Assembly: GCA_964480725.1 (NCBI GenBank)
Contig: CAYZQO010000014.1
Coordinates: 1-64,000, forward strand
Origin: JAFGBI01 sp964480725
Lineage (GTDB): Bacteria; Myxococcota_A; Polyangia; Polyangiales; Polyangiaceae
Reading direction: 5' to 3'
Length of the DNA: 64,000 bases
The notes beneath the pieces are model-generated. The model made no database searches, had not been told where the DNA came from, and saw only the letters and a list, made by a program, of their open reading frames with translations. The position numbers and the translations under genes were made by a program. Each line of letters begins with the position of its first letter. The stretch's first letter is position 1. Shown here piece by piece: positions 8,387-20,074 of this stretch.

Positions 8387-11323
8387 GTGACGTCGCTTCC
8401 CCCCGCCGCCCGCCACGAGCTGTCATCCCTCGCGGCCCTCATCGACCCCACGCGCGCCGCCGATCTGGCCCACGATCTCGGCGACGCGGCGGAGCTCTGC
8501 GGGGCCCTGCTGCTCGGCACCGCGTTTCCTGCGATGCGCCCGGTGCACGGGTGGCAGCTGGACGCGCTCCGGCGCATCACCACCGACGGGTGGCGGACGC
8601 CGCGGGACCTTGGGGGCTACCAGGAGCGTCTCGGCAGGGCGCTCTGGTCGGGCGCCGCCCCCGACGGCCCGCTCCCGGCCGAGCAGGACCCGGATTTCTC
8701 CGGTTTCCGGCGCGCGGTCTGGGTCGAGCGGGCGCGGATCGCCCTGCGCGAGCTGGTGCCGCAGCGGCTGGGGGGGGGGAGCGTTCTGGTCACGGCCGCC
8801 GAGCTCAGCGATCTCGCCGAGGCGATCTTCGAGGTGCTGCTCGCCGAGGCGAGCCGGCACGTAGCGCGGCGCTGCGGACCTCCGCTCCGCGCCGACGGGC
8901 GGCCGTCCTCGATCGTGGTGCTGGGCATGGGCAAGCTGGGGGGACGAGAGCTCAACGCGGGCTCCGATGTCGACGTCGTCTTCTTCTACGACACCGACGA
9001 CGGCGGCGCCGAGACGAGCCTGCACGAGCACTGGGCTCGCGTCGCCCAGCGAGTGACCGCCGCCATCGACGAGCCCACCGCGGACGGCCAGGTGTGGCGG
9101 GTGGATCTCCGGCTGCGTCCGGAGGGATCCCGCGGCCCGATCGTCAATTCGCTCGGCGCCGCGGAGCGCTACTACGAAACCTGGGGTCGCCTGTGGGAGC
9201 GAGCGGCGCTGCTGCGTTCGCGCCCGATCGCGGGCGATCGCGCCCTCGGCGCCCAGCTCGACGCCGCGGTCGTCACGCCCTTCGTCTACCGGCGCACGGT
9301 CGATCCGACCATCGCCGCGGCCCTCGCCGACCTGGTCGTCCGCTCGCGCGTCGAGCTCTCGAACGACCCGGGTCGGGACCTCAAGCTCGGTCCCGGCGGG
9401 ATCCGTGAGGCGGAGTTCTTCGTGCAGACGCTGCAGCTCGTCTGGGGCGGCCAGGACCCGTCGCTGCGGGTCCGTGGCACCCTCCCGGCGCTGGCGCGGC
9501 TGCGGGCGAACGGGCTGGTGACGGAGCGCGAGGGGCGTGCGATCGCGGACGCGTACGTCCTGCTCCGCAGCGCGGAGCACGCGATCCAGTGGGCGCGCGG
9601 GACGCAGACCCACGAGCTGCCCGCCGATCCCACCGAGCTCGAGCGGCTCGCCCGCACGCTCGGGTACGCGTCGTCGGAGTCCTTCGGGGCCGCGCTCGCG
9701 GGGGCGCGGGTCACGGTGGGCGAGCTCTTCGCCTCCCTCGCGCCGGACCGGCCCATGCCGGCCCGCTCGCGCTCGGCCGAGATCGTTCAGCTCCTGGCCG
9801 GGGACGACGACGAGCGGCTGGTCGCCGCGGTCGAGCGGCGCTTCGGCGTGGACATCTCCGAGCACCTCCAGGCCCTCGCGCGGCGCCCGGACGGTCCGCT
9901 CGGCGAGGTGACCCGGGAGCGCTTCCCAGGGTTCGCCGAGGAGGTCCTCGACGCCATCGAGGACTCGGCCAACCCGGGCCAGGCGGCGCATTTCCTCCGC
10001 GCCTTCTTCCAGCGCCTGTTCGCGCCGGGTGCTCACGTGGCGGGGCTCGCCGCCAACGAGCACGCGCTCCGCCGCCTGGTGCGCGCGCTCGGCGCGAGTG
10101 AGTTCGTCGGGGACGCGGTGGTGGCGCGCCCCGACCTGGCGGATCTGGTCCTGGCGGGCGGCCGGATCCCAGACCCGCGCGAGGTGGTCCGCGAGGAGAT
10201 CGCCCTATCCCGGCGGGGGATGGCGGACGAGGCCGATCCCGAGGAGGCGCGAGCGGCCTTCGTCGCCGCCACCCGTCGCGCCAAGCTCTGGGTGATGGTC
10301 GCGGTGGCCGTCGCGGATCTCGGCGGGCAGGTCGAGACGCGGGAGGCGACCTGCCTCTTGTCGGACCTCGCCGAGGAGATCCTCGATCAGGCGGTGCGCT
10401 TCGAGCTCGGCGGGGATGCGTGCGGCCTGGCCGTGATCGCGATGGGGAAGCTCGGCGGGAAGGACATCGGCTACGGGTCGGACCTGGACGTCCTCTTCGT
10501 CTACGATCCAGCGTTCGCGCCCCGGCCCGAGGAGGCCGGCGCCCACTTCACGCGACGTGCGCAGCGCGTGATGCGGCTGGTCCAGGAGCCGTCCAGCGTC
10601 ACCCGCGGCTACGAGCTCGACACGCGCCTGCGACCGAGCGGCTCGCAGGGGCTGCTGGTGACCTCGCTCCGGTCGTTCGCGCGCTACCACGGGGTCGCGC
10701 TGCCGACCGCGAACGCCGAGGACTCGCGGCCCGTCGGGCTGGCGACCGGCGCCGCGTGGGAGCGCCAGGCGCTGCTGCGCGCGCGCTGCTGCGCGGGGGA
10801 TCGGGGCCTCGGCGCGCGGGTGATCGAGGTGGCAGAGGAGGCGGCCTACGAGCGGGGCGCGGCGCCCGCGGCCGAGGTGCACCACCTCCGGATGCGCATG
10901 GAACGGGAGCTGGCGCGGGAGCAACCGGGCCGCTTCGACCTCAAGCTCGGTCGGGGCGGGCTGCTCGACCTGGAATTCGCCGTCCAGTGGCTGCAGATGC
11001 GGCACGGGACGGATCTGGCCGTGCGCACGCCGGACACCCTGGGGGCGATGACCGCGCTGCGCGAGCGCGGCTACCTCGCCCCCGACGCCGTCGCGACCCT
11101 CCAGGACGGGTACCTCTTCCTGCGGCGCCTCGAGCAGCGCCTGCACGTCACCCGCGGGCGCGCCTCGAGCACGCTCGGGGCGGGGGACGGCGCCCTCGCG
11201 CGCGCGATGGGGCTGCAGGACACGGCCGAGGCGAGCGCCGCCGAGGCGCTGCTCGCCCGTTACCGCGACGTCACCGAGGCGAACCGGCAGACGTACCTGG
11301 AGCTGCTGGGGCTCGGGGGGTAG
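8387..11323 (+). CDS. glnE: Bifunctional glutamine synthetase adenylyltransferase / adenylyl-removing enzyme
   Basis: 978 residues, full length. GlnE adenylylates and deadenylylates glutamine synthetase in response to PII, controlling nitrogen assimilation. Two nucleotidyltransferase domains are visible. The N-terminal removing domain has GMGKLGGRELNAGSDVDVV near residue 180 and the C-terminal transferase has MGKLGGKDIGYGSDLDVLF near residue 685. Each is followed by an HD-like helical segment (KLGPGGIREAEFFVQ; KLGRGGLLDLEFAVQ). Start is GTG 8387, immediately upstream of conserved sequence; no good Shine-Dalgarno. It ends 18 bases from the convergent lipoprotein gene. No glnA, glnB or glnD is in the window. 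Confidence 0.95.
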   Translation: MTSLPPAARHELSSLAALIDPTRAADLAHDLGDAAELCGALLLGTAFPAMRPVHGWQLDALRRITTDGWRTPRDLGGYQERLGRALWSGAAPDGPLPAEQDPDFSGFRRAVWVERARIALRELVPQRLGGGSVLVTAAELSDLAEAIFEVLLAEASRHVARRCGPPLRADGRPSSIVVLGMGKLGGRELNAGSDVDVVFFYDTDDGGAETSLHEHWARVAQRVTAAIDEPTADGQVWRVDLRLRPEGSRGPIVNSLGAAERYYETWGRLWERAALLRSRPIAGDRALGAQLDAAVVTPFVYRRTVDPTIAAALADLVVRSRVELSNDPGRDLKLGPGGIREAEFFVQTLQLVWGGQDPSLRVRGTLPALARLRANGLVTEREGRAIADAYVLLRSAEHAIQWARGTQTHELPADPTELERLARTLGYASSESFGAALAGARVTVGELFASLAPDRPMPARSRSAEIVQLLAGDDDERLVAAVERRFGVDISEHLQALARRPDGPLGEVTRERFPGFAEEVLDAIEDSANPGQAAHFLRAFFQRLFAPGAHVAGLAANEHALRRLVRALGASEFVGDAVVARPDLADLVLAGGRIPDPREVVREEIALSRRGMADEADPEEARAAFVAATRRAKLWVMVAVAVADLGGQVETREATCLLSDLAEEILDQAVRFELGGDACGLAVIAMGKLGGKDIGYGSDLDVLFVYDPAFAPRPEEAGAHFTRRAQRVMRLVQEPSSVTRGYELDTRLRPSGSQGLLVTSLRSFARYHGVALPTANAEDSRPVGLATGAAWERQALLRARCCAGDRGLGARVIEVAEEAAYERGAAPAAEVHHLRMRMERELAREQPGRFDLKLGRGGLLDLEFAVQWLQMRHGTDLAVRTPDTLGAMTALRERGYLAPDAVATLQDGYLFLRRLEQRLHVTRGRASSTLGAGDGALARAMGLQDTAEASAAEALLARYRDVTEANRQTYLELLGLGG

Positions 11324-11341
11324 TCGCCCCCGCTCCGCCGC

Positions 11342-13851
11342 TCAGAACTCGATCACCGCCCCGTACGGGTCGGCGTTGACGCCGTCGAGGTTGTCGAGCC
11401 ACACGAGGAGGCCGTTGGGGATCGCGTCGAGCGGGACCAGTCGCGGTCCGAAGGAGTCCTCGGCACCGACGTCCCCCGAGTCCACCCGCAGGTCCTGGGG
11501 CTGGAAGAGCAAGGCCCCGGCCGCGTCGGAGAAGTTCACGAACACGTCGGCCTGGTCGGCTGAGCCGTCGCCACGGTAGCTGCGGTAGGCGACGAAGACG
11601 CGATCCCCCGCGCCGAACGCGACCCTGGGCTCGACCGAGCGGTACTCGCCGCGCCCGCCGCCGTCGGCCTTGACCGGGGTGCTCCACGACCCGCCGGCCC
11701 AGCGGGCGGCGTAGACGTTGGCGAGGCCCGCGCGCGTGTCCTCCCAGACGGCCACTGCGATCCCGTCGCGAGCCGCGATGGCGGGCGTGTCCGCGTCGGG
11801 CTTGGCGCCCGGCGGCGGCTGGCTGACGGTGAACCCCGCGGCGAAGGTGGCGCCGCCGTCGCGGCTGGAGCGGCCCCGGACCCGCTCGCTGTCGTTGTCG
11901 GGGAGCTCCGTCCAGAGCACGTGGACGTTGCCTTCCGAGTCCGCCGCGACCACGGGCGGCTTGACGGAGGCCAGGTCGTCCGTGGCGCTGAGCGCCATCG
12001 CCCCGCTCAGCTTGTCGTCCCCCTCGACCGAGAAGTCCCAGACGTCGAGCCAGGCTTCCGGGCGCCCCGTGAGCGCGTCCCGGTAGGCGATGTAGACCTT
12101 GCCCGCCCCATCGGTGGCAAGGCTCGGGAGTTCGGCGCGGCCGAGGTCGTCCGCGGCGCGGTCGTTCACGCGGACGTTGCCCGTGAGCCAGGTGGCGCCG
12201 CCGTCCTCCGAGGCCTGCAGGTAGACGTCCCGGCTGGCGGTCGCGGTGATCAGGGTTTGCCAGACGACCACGAGCTGGTCCTCGCCGCTGGTCGCGCCCG
12301 TGTTGGCGACGATGCCGCGACCGTAGAAGGAGTCGGAGCCGCTCGGCGGGGACTGCTCGACCTGGGCGCGGGCGGCCCAGGCGGCGTCGAGGTCGTCGAG
12401 CGGGTTGTGGGTGAGGTTGATGCGCCGGGCCCCGGTGCCCGAGTAACGGCCGAAGACGAGGTAGGCGCGCGTCGGGGAGGCGAAGACCCAGGGCTCGATC
12501 TCCTCCCGGTCCGGGTCGTTCACGACCGCCGCCGCCGGGGTCGACCAGGTTTCGCCGGCGTCCTGGCTGAAGCTCGCGTACACGTCCGCGCCGTCACGAT
12601 GCTCGAGCCAGGTCGCGAGCACGGTGCTGCCGACGGCGGTCACCGTGAGCTGGGCGCTGGAGTACTCGCCGGCGTCGGTGCCGCGGTCGAGGCGCGTGAC
12701 GGTCCCGACCGTGGGGCAACCCTCGTCGGTGACGATGTCGCAGTCGTCGTCGAGCCCGTTGCAGGTTTCTGTGGTGGGCCCGACGCTGCCGCTGCAGACG
12801 AGCTCACCGTCCTCGCACTGGGTGGTGCCCGGCTCGCAGGTTCCGGTGCTCTCGCCGCAGGCGCCGCCGACGTCGGCGGGATTGTCGTCGGTGAAGCCGT
12901 TGCAGTCGTTGTCCTCACCGTCGCAGAGCTCGGCGCCGGGAGCGGCCGGATCGCAGGGGTACTCGCAGCCGTTCAGGAGCTCACGGTCGATGTCGTAGTA
13001 GCCGGCGATGCAGCCGGCGAACTCGCAGGCGGACTCGACGCAGGCGGTGACGGCGTTGGGGTACAGGTCGCCGCAGGCCAGCCCGCAGGCGCCGCAGTTG
13101 AGCGGGTCACTCGACAACTCGATCCCCTCGTCGATCTCGCCGTCGCAGTCGTCGTCGATGAGGTTGCAGAGCTCCTGCCCGATGAGGTTGCACTCGCAGC
13201 CGTCGCTGGTGCCGTCGGCGATCGCCGCGGCCGTCAGATCCCCGTTGGTGTCGGCGTAGTCCTCGGCGCAGCCCGCGTGGACGCAGTCGCCGTCGACGCA
13301 GGACATGAGCACGTGGGGCGGGGCCTCACAGGCGTGGTTGCAGGCACCGCAGTGATCGATGTCGGCGTCCGTGTCGAAGATTTCGTCGATCCCGCCGTCG
13401 CAGTCGTCGTCCTTCCCGTCGCACTCGAGCTCCTCGGTGATCGCCTCGCCGTCGGCGTCGCGGACGGGCTCGCAGGCGTACTCGCAGCCGTCCTCGAGCA
13501 CGCCGTTCTCGTCGTAGAAGCCGAGGGCGCAGCGGTCGATGACGCAGAAGCTCGCCTCGCAGGTGGGGAAGGCGTTGGGTATCTCGCAGACGTTGCCGCA
13601 GATGCCGCAGTTCCGCGGGTCACGGTCCAGGTCGGCTTCGCAGTCATTGGGCATGATGATGGTGCCACCGCCGGTGCCCCCGCTCGGGACGAGGGTGCCG
13701 CCGGTGCCGTCGTCGCCCGGGCCTCCGGCGCCCCCGTCGCCGCTCCTGGCTCCGTCCTGGCAATCGAAGCAGTACGCCTCGGTGTCGCACCCGGAGCCGA
13801 GGGCGAGCAGGAGCAGCCCGAGGCCGGTGCCGGTGAGGGTCGCGTGGCGCA

Positions 13852-13852
<1 letters not shown>
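11342..13852 (-). CDS. MopE-repeat lipoprotein with a sialidase-like C-terminal region
   Basis: 836 residues. The signal peptide ends in LALGSGC (Cys22). After a Gly-rich linker come Cys-rich repeats built on CxGxDDDCDGxxDE, for example CDGKDDDCDGGIDE, CNLIDDDCDGEIDEG and CDGEDNDCNGFTDD: the MopE-type putative metal-binding motif, here likely calcium- or copper-binding. Residues ~400-836 look like a BNR/sialidase-type propeller, with SQDAGETWSTP, SEDGGATWL and SSRDGGATF as Asp-box-like turns. No catalytic residues can be assigned. Its ATG overlaps the TGA of the MYXO-CTERM gene (TGATG), implying coupled translation and a joint function at the surface. Confidence 0.82.
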
Positions 13853-15942
<2,090 letters not shown>

Positions 15943-15948
15943 GGCCAA

Positions 15949-15978
15949 ATTCTAGGCCCGATCCCAGGGTGTCGGCAA
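15949..15978 (-). promoter_or_regulatory. Candidate promoter TTGCCG-18-TAGAAT for the MYXO-CTERM gene
   Basis: TAGAAT (15949-15954) is 6 nt before ATG 15942 and TTGCCG (15973-15978) is 18 nt upstream of it. The transcript would be leaderless. Confidence 0.5.
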
Positions 15979-16072
15979 CGTCCTTCGTGCCGAGGTGGCT
16001 CGGGACGAGCGGCTGCGCGAAGCTGCCTGGTCGTGGGTGTCAACGACGACCAACCGGGGCGGATCGCGGAGT

Positions 16073-17140
16073 TCAGGCGTCGCGACCCAGTCGCGCCCAC
16101 ACGGCGTCGTCCGTGAGGCGCGCCTCGACACTGATGTCGAAGGCCTCCTCGAGCGGGGCGAGGTGCTGAGGGGCTCGGGTCCAGACCGCCCGCACGGCCT
16201 CGCGCACCCTCGCCACCGCTGGCGCCGTCATGCGGCCGAGCGGGGCACGGCAGGTGCCTTCCAGCAGGCCGAGGCCCGCCATCAGGGTCTTGATCGGCAG
16301 CGGGTTGCGGAAACGATCCTCGACCGCCGCCTCGCGGCCGTCCGGCAGTCGTCGACGGGTGGCGATCTTGCACCCCACCAGGCCGAGCAGCGGCGCGAGC
16401 TCCTCGGCGAGGCGGGTGGCCTGAGCGACGTCGCCGCGCGCTGCCGCCGAAACCATGGCGCTCACCGCCCGGGGCGCGACGTTGGACATCACGCTGATCA
16501 CCCCGCTGGCACGGATCGCCGGGTCGGTCATCATCGCCAGGGTCAGGTCGTCGTCGCCGCTCAGGATGGCGAGTCGATCGCCGGCGAGCTCGCGATCGAG
16601 GCGCATCCGCGCAAGATCCCCGGTGGCCTGCTTCACGGCGGGGACCCGCGCGGGATACGACAGGTGTAGGATGGCGAGGTCGGTCGCCGCCAGCGCGCAG
16701 CCGGTGCGACCGGGGATCACGTAGGGCACGATCGGCAGGTCGGGGACGGCGGCGACGACGCGCTCGTAGTACTCGGTCCTGAGCTCGAGCGAACTCGGCC
16801 CGTTGTAGTAGCAGTCCACCAGCAGCGCCGCGCTCGCGCCGTCGTCGCGGGCGTCGCGGGTGCCGCGGATCGCCTCGGCCGTGTTGTTGCTGCCGGTGCC
16901 CGCGAGCACGCCGAGCTTGCCGTCCACTAGCGCCACCGCCGTTCGCACCAGCGCGTCGTGCTCCTCCCAGGTGAGCGTCGGCGACTCGCCCGTGGTGCCG
17001 CAGGGCACCAATCCGGTCACGCCCTCGTGGCGCTGGAACTCCACCAGCCGCTTGAAGGTGCCGACATCGAGGACCCCGTAGGCGTCGAAGGGCGTGACGA
17101 GCGCGGTCCAGGTGCCGCAGGGCTGGAAGGGGACGGTCAT
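16073..17140 (-). CDS. dapA: 4-hydroxy-tetrahydrodipicolinate synthase family (DHDPS)
   Basis: 355 residues, about 60 longer than typical DapA because of a C-terminal extension. The enzyme condenses pyruvate and aspartate semialdehyde in lysine/diaminopimelate synthesis. Visible: CGTTGESPTL at 48-57 with the active-site Thr pair, the catalytic Tyr140 and Arg145 in YVIPGRTG, and the Schiff-base Lys170 in AVKQATGD. Related aldolases (N-acetylneuraminate lyase and others) share this fold, but retention of the carboxyl-binding Arg145 favours DHDPS. No other dap gene is nearby. The start is ATG with TATAGT 8 nt upstream and no Shine-Dalgarno. Confidence 0.85.
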   Translation of the reverse strand: MTVPFQPCGTWTALVTPFDAYGVLDVGTFKRLVEFQRHEGVTGLVPCGTTGESPTLTWEEHDALVRTAVALVDGKLGVLAGTGSNNTAEAIRGTRDARDDGASAALLVDCYYNGPSSLELRTEYYERVVAAVPDLPIVPYVIPGRTGCALAATDLAILHLSYPARVPAVKQATGDLARMRLDRELAGDRLAILSGDDDLTLAMMTDPAIRASGVISVMSNVAPRAVSAMVSAAARGDVAQATRLAEELAPLLGLVGCKIATRRRLPDGREAAVEDRFRNPLPIKTLMAGLGLLEGTCRAPLGRMTAPAVARVREAVRAVWTRAPQHLAPLEEAFDISVEARLTDDAVWARLGRDA

Positions 17141-17148
17141 GGCCCCGG

Positions 17149-17154
17149 ACTATA
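17149..17154 (-). promoter_or_regulatory. Candidate -10 (TATAGT) for dapA, leaderless spacing
   Basis: TATAGT, five of six matches to consensus, lies 8 nt before the dapA ATG. No convincing -35 is seen. Confidence 0.5.
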
Positions 17155-17206
17155 CCTCCGCCCGGTCGTCGGGCCATCCGCGGCGTCGCCTTGCGGGCGC
17201 GGGGGA

Positions 17207-18796
17207 TCAGGCGAGGAGGACCACGACGCCCTCGTTCGGCTCGAGCTCGACGGTGCCGTCGACCGCGCGGCGCCGGCGCCGCGGGTGGGTTGACTCCACG
17301 ACCTCGCCGACGAGCCCGAGCGCCGGGGCGGTGAGCGTCGCGCGCCCCCCCCCGAGGTTGAGCGCGATCACGAGGCGCCGCCCGTCCGCCTCGCGGACGA
17401 AGGCGAGCACGTCGCCAGCCGCCGGCACCGGCGCGTAGCCGCCGACGGAGAGCGCGGGCTCGGCGCGGCGCAGGGCGATCAGGCGCTGGTGGAGCGTGAG
17501 CATCGAGCCGTCGGCGCCGCGCTGCACCTCGGCGTTGACGCGGGTGGAGTCGGCCCCGAGCGGCAGCCAGGGCTCGCCGCTGGTGAACCCCGCGCGCGGC
17601 CCGGTCGTCCACTGCATCGGGGTGCGGGCGCCGTCGCGTCCCAGGCCGAAGCCCGGCATGTTGCGCGCCTTCGGATCCTGCATGCACTCCTCGGGGATGG
17701 CCACGTCCGTCATCCCGATCTCGTCACCGTAGTAGAGCGTTGGCGTCCCCCGCAGCGTGAGCAGCAGCATGGCGGCGACGCGGGCCTGCTCGGGCCCGAT
17801 GCGCGACGCGATGCGGGGGAAGTCGTGGTTGGAGAGCACCCAGTTTGGCCAGGCGCCGCGCGGGAGGGCGCGCTCGTAGGCGTCGATGACCTCGGCCAGG
17901 CGGCGCGCGCTCCACGGCTCCGTCACCAGCTGGAAGTTGAAGGGAAGGTGGGCGCCGCGCCCATCGCGACCGTAGTAGGCGACGAGCCGCTCCAGCGGCA
18001 GGTAGATCTCGCCGACCAGGACGCGGTCCTCGTACTCGTCGGCCACGGCGCGCATCATCGCCACCACGTCGGCCACCTCCGGGCGATCCTCCTGGTAGAG
18101 GGGGATCAGGCGCCGGAAGGGGTGGCTCCCGTCGTAGTCCGGGTTCATGGGGTTGTTGCGGAACTGATCGTCCTTGATCAGGCGCCACATCACGTCCACG
18201 CGGAACCCGGCCACGCCGCGGTCGAACCAGAACCGCATGACGTCCAGCATCGTCTCCTGCACGTCCGGAGTGCGCCAGTTCAGGTCCGGCTGCGTCCGAT
18301 GGAAGGTGTGCAGGTAGTACTGCCGCGTCTTGACGTCCCACTCCCAGGCGCTCCCGCCGAATTCGCTCAGCCAGTTGTTGGGCGGGCCTCCGTCGGGCGC
18401 GGGCTCGCGCCAGACGTACCAGTCTCGCTTGAGGCTCTGGCGCGAATTGCGCGACTCCCTGAACCAGGGGTGCTCGTCGGAGGTGTGGTTCGCGACCAGA
18501 TCGAGCAGGACCCGGACGCCGCGGGCGTGCGCGGCCTCGATCATGCGATCGAAGTCCGCCACGGTGCCGAACATCGGGTGGATGGCCGTGTAGTCGGTTA
18601 CGTCGTACCCGAAGTCGTTCATGGGCGAGGGGTAGATCGGGGACAGCCAGATAGCGTCGACCCCGAGCTCCTGCAGGTGGCCGAGGCGGTTGGTGATGCC
18701 GCGCAGATCTCCGACGCCATCCCCGTCCGCGTCCATGAAGGAGCGCGGATAGATCTGGTAGATGACGCCCTGCTGCCACCAGAGGTACTTGCTCAT
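17207..18796 (-). CDS. GH13 alpha-glucosidase / oligo-1,6-glucosidase type hydrolase
   Basis: 529 residues, cytoplasmic, the usual length for GH13 exo-glucosidases. It should hydrolyse alpha-glucosidic bonds of short malto- or isomalto-oligosaccharides or related sugars. Conserved regions: calcium-loop-like DADGDGVGDL (22-31), DLVANHTS (99-106), the nucleophile D201 in GFRVDVMW, the acid/base E263 in VGEIY, and NHD with D325 as stabiliser. The C-terminal ~90 residues form the beta domain. Exact specificity, including trehalose-6-phosphate hydrolase, cannot be decided. ATG 18796 is chosen because MSKYLWWQQGVIYQIYPRSF starts the family alignment. TATGGT lies 12 nt upstream. Confidence 0.85.
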   Translation of the reverse strand: MSKYLWWQQGVIYQIYPRSFMDADGDGVGDLRGITNRLGHLQELGVDAIWLSPIYPSPMNDFGYDVTDYTAIHPMFGTVADFDRMIEAAHARGVRVLLDLVANHTSDEHPWFRESRNSRQSLKRDWYVWREPAPDGGPPNNWLSEFGGSAWEWDVKTRQYYLHTFHRTQPDLNWRTPDVQETMLDVMRFWFDRGVAGFRVDVMWRLIKDDQFRNNPMNPDYDGSHPFRRLIPLYQEDRPEVADVVAMMRAVADEYEDRVLVGEIYLPLERLVAYYGRDGRGAHLPFNFQLVTEPWSARRLAEVIDAYERALPRGAWPNWVLSNHDFPRIASRIGPEQARVAAMLLLTLRGTPTLYYGDEIGMTDVAIPEECMQDPKARNMPGFGLGRDGARTPMQWTTGPRAGFTSGEPWLPLGADSTRVNAEVQRGADGSMLTLHQRLIALRRAEPALSVGGYAPVPAAGDVLAFVREADGRRLVIALNLGGGRATLTAPALGLVGEVVESTHPRRRRRAVDGTVELEPNEGVVVLLA

Positions 18797-18908
18797 CCCT
18801 TTCGGCGGACCATACCGCATCCCCGGTCGGGGTTGCCAAGGCTCGCGCAGGGCGGGCTGGGGGGTGGAGCGTGGTCCCGGGCGCGAGCGGCTGCTCACCC
18901 GCGGCCGG

Positions 18909-19874
18909 TCAACCGAGGCGGCGCGCCGCGTCGATCGCGCCGTAGGTGAAGACGAGATCCGCGCCGGCCCGCCGGAGGCAGACCAGGCTTTCGAGCAGGC
19001 ACGCCTCGTAGTCGAGCCAGCCGGCCGCGGCGGCGGCGCGGAGCATCGCGTACTCGCCGCTCACGTGGTAGGCGGCGACCGGCAGCGTCGTCGCCTCGCG
19101 CACCCGTCGGATCACGTCCGCATAGGGCAGCCCCGGCTTGACGAGGATCCAGTCGGCCCCCTCGGCCTCGTCGAGCGCGACCTCGCGCAGGGCCTCGCGG
19201 GCGTTGCCCGGGTCCATCTGGTAGGTCTTCTTGTCACCGCCCCGGGGCGCCGAGTCGAGGGCGTCCCGGAACGGGCCATAGAACGCAGACGCGTATTTGG
19301 CGGCGTAGCTGCAGATCGCCACCTCGGTGAAGCCGGCCGCGTCGAGCGCCGTCCGCACGGCCGCGATCCGGCCGTCCATCATGTCGGAGGGGGCGACCAC
19401 GTCGGCGCCGGCGGCGGCTTGCGTGAGCGCCATTGCGGCGAGGAGGGGCAGCGTGGCGTCGTTGTCGATGCGGCCGTCGAGGACGACGCCGTCGTGCCCG
19501 TCGGACGAGTAGGGATCGAGCGCGACGTCGGTGATCACGAGCAGCCCCGCGACCTCGGCCTTGAGCGCCCGGACCGCGCGCGGGAGGAGCCCATCGGGGT
19601 TGGTCGCCTCGCAACCTCGGGGATCCTTCAGCGCGCTGGCGAGCGCGGGGAACAGCGCGACCCCCGCCACGCCGAGGGCGCGCGCCTCCTTTGCTCGCTC
19701 GACGAGGCTGGGGATGGACAGCCGGGCTTGGCCGGGCATCGACGGGATGGGCGCATCGACGCCCCCCTCCTGCACGAAGAGCGGCTGCACGAGGCGGCCC
19801 GGGTCGAGGTTCGTCTCGCGGACGAGCGCGCGGAGCGTGGGCGAGCGACGGTTGCGGCGGGGGCGGGCGAGCAT
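18909..19874 (-). CDS. hemB: Delta-aminolevulinic acid dehydratase (porphobilinogen synthase), Mg type
   Basis: 321 residues. HemB condenses two 5-aminolevulinate molecules to porphobilinogen in tetrapyrrole synthesis. Both Schiff-base lysines are visible: K193 in SYAAKYASAFYGPFR and K246 in ILVKPGLPYADVI. The active-site metal loop reads TDVALDPYSSDGHDG (115-129), with Asp where zinc enzymes have Cys, so this is the zinc-independent, magnesium-dependent class as in Pseudomonas. No other hem gene is in the window. The ATG has TACCGT exactly 7 nt upstream and no Shine-Dalgarno. It is divergent from the NfeD-flotillin genes. Confidence 0.95.
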   Translation of the reverse strand: MLARPRRNRRSPTLRALVRETNLDPGRLVQPLFVQEGGVDAPIPSMPGQARLSIPSLVERAKEARALGVAGVALFPALASALKDPRGCEATNPDGLLPRAVRALKAEVAGLLVITDVALDPYSSDGHDGVVLDGRIDNDATLPLLAAMALTQAAAGADVVAPSDMMDGRIAAVRTALDAAGFTEVAICSYAAKYASAFYGPFRDALDSAPRGGDKKTYQMDPGNAREALREVALDEAEGADWILVKPGLPYADVIRRVREATTLPVAAYHVSGEYAMLRAAAAAGWLDYEACLLESLVCLRRAGADLVFTYGAIDAARRLG

Positions 19875-19881
19875 GGGCGGT

Positions 19882-19887
19882 ACGGTA
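19882..19887 (-). promoter_or_regulatory. Candidate -10 (TACCGT) for hemB, leaderless spacing
   Basis: TACCGT is 7 nt before the hemB ATG. No -35 is evident. Confidence 0.4.
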
Positions 19888-20061
19888 GCGCCCGCGCGCG
19901 CGAGCGCGAGCCCCCTCGGCGAGGGGCGACGGGCGGGGCCTACGGCCGCGGAGCTCCGGCTCCCGACCGGCGCCGGTCCCCGAGGCAGCCCGTTTGCGGG
20001 CCGTCGACCGCCGGCCAGGTGCGCCGGGAACTTTCCGTCGCGAGCCGGGCGCCCTCCGGGG

Positions 20062-20067
20062 TACGCT
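20062..20067 (+). promoter_or_regulatory. Candidate -10 (TACGCT) for the NfeD gene, leaderless spacing
   Basis: TACGCT is 7 nt before GTG 20075; the same hexamer and spacing occur upstream of the phosphatase at 53527. A GGAACTTTCC inverted repeat lies about 25 nt further upstream. Confidence 0.45.
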
Positions 20068-20074
20068 CTGGTCC

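Noticed and set aside
20026..20067. An extracytoplasmic sigma-type promoter (GGAACTT) before the NfeD gene
   Set aside because: The distance to the nearest plausible -10 is about 10 bases too long for that class.
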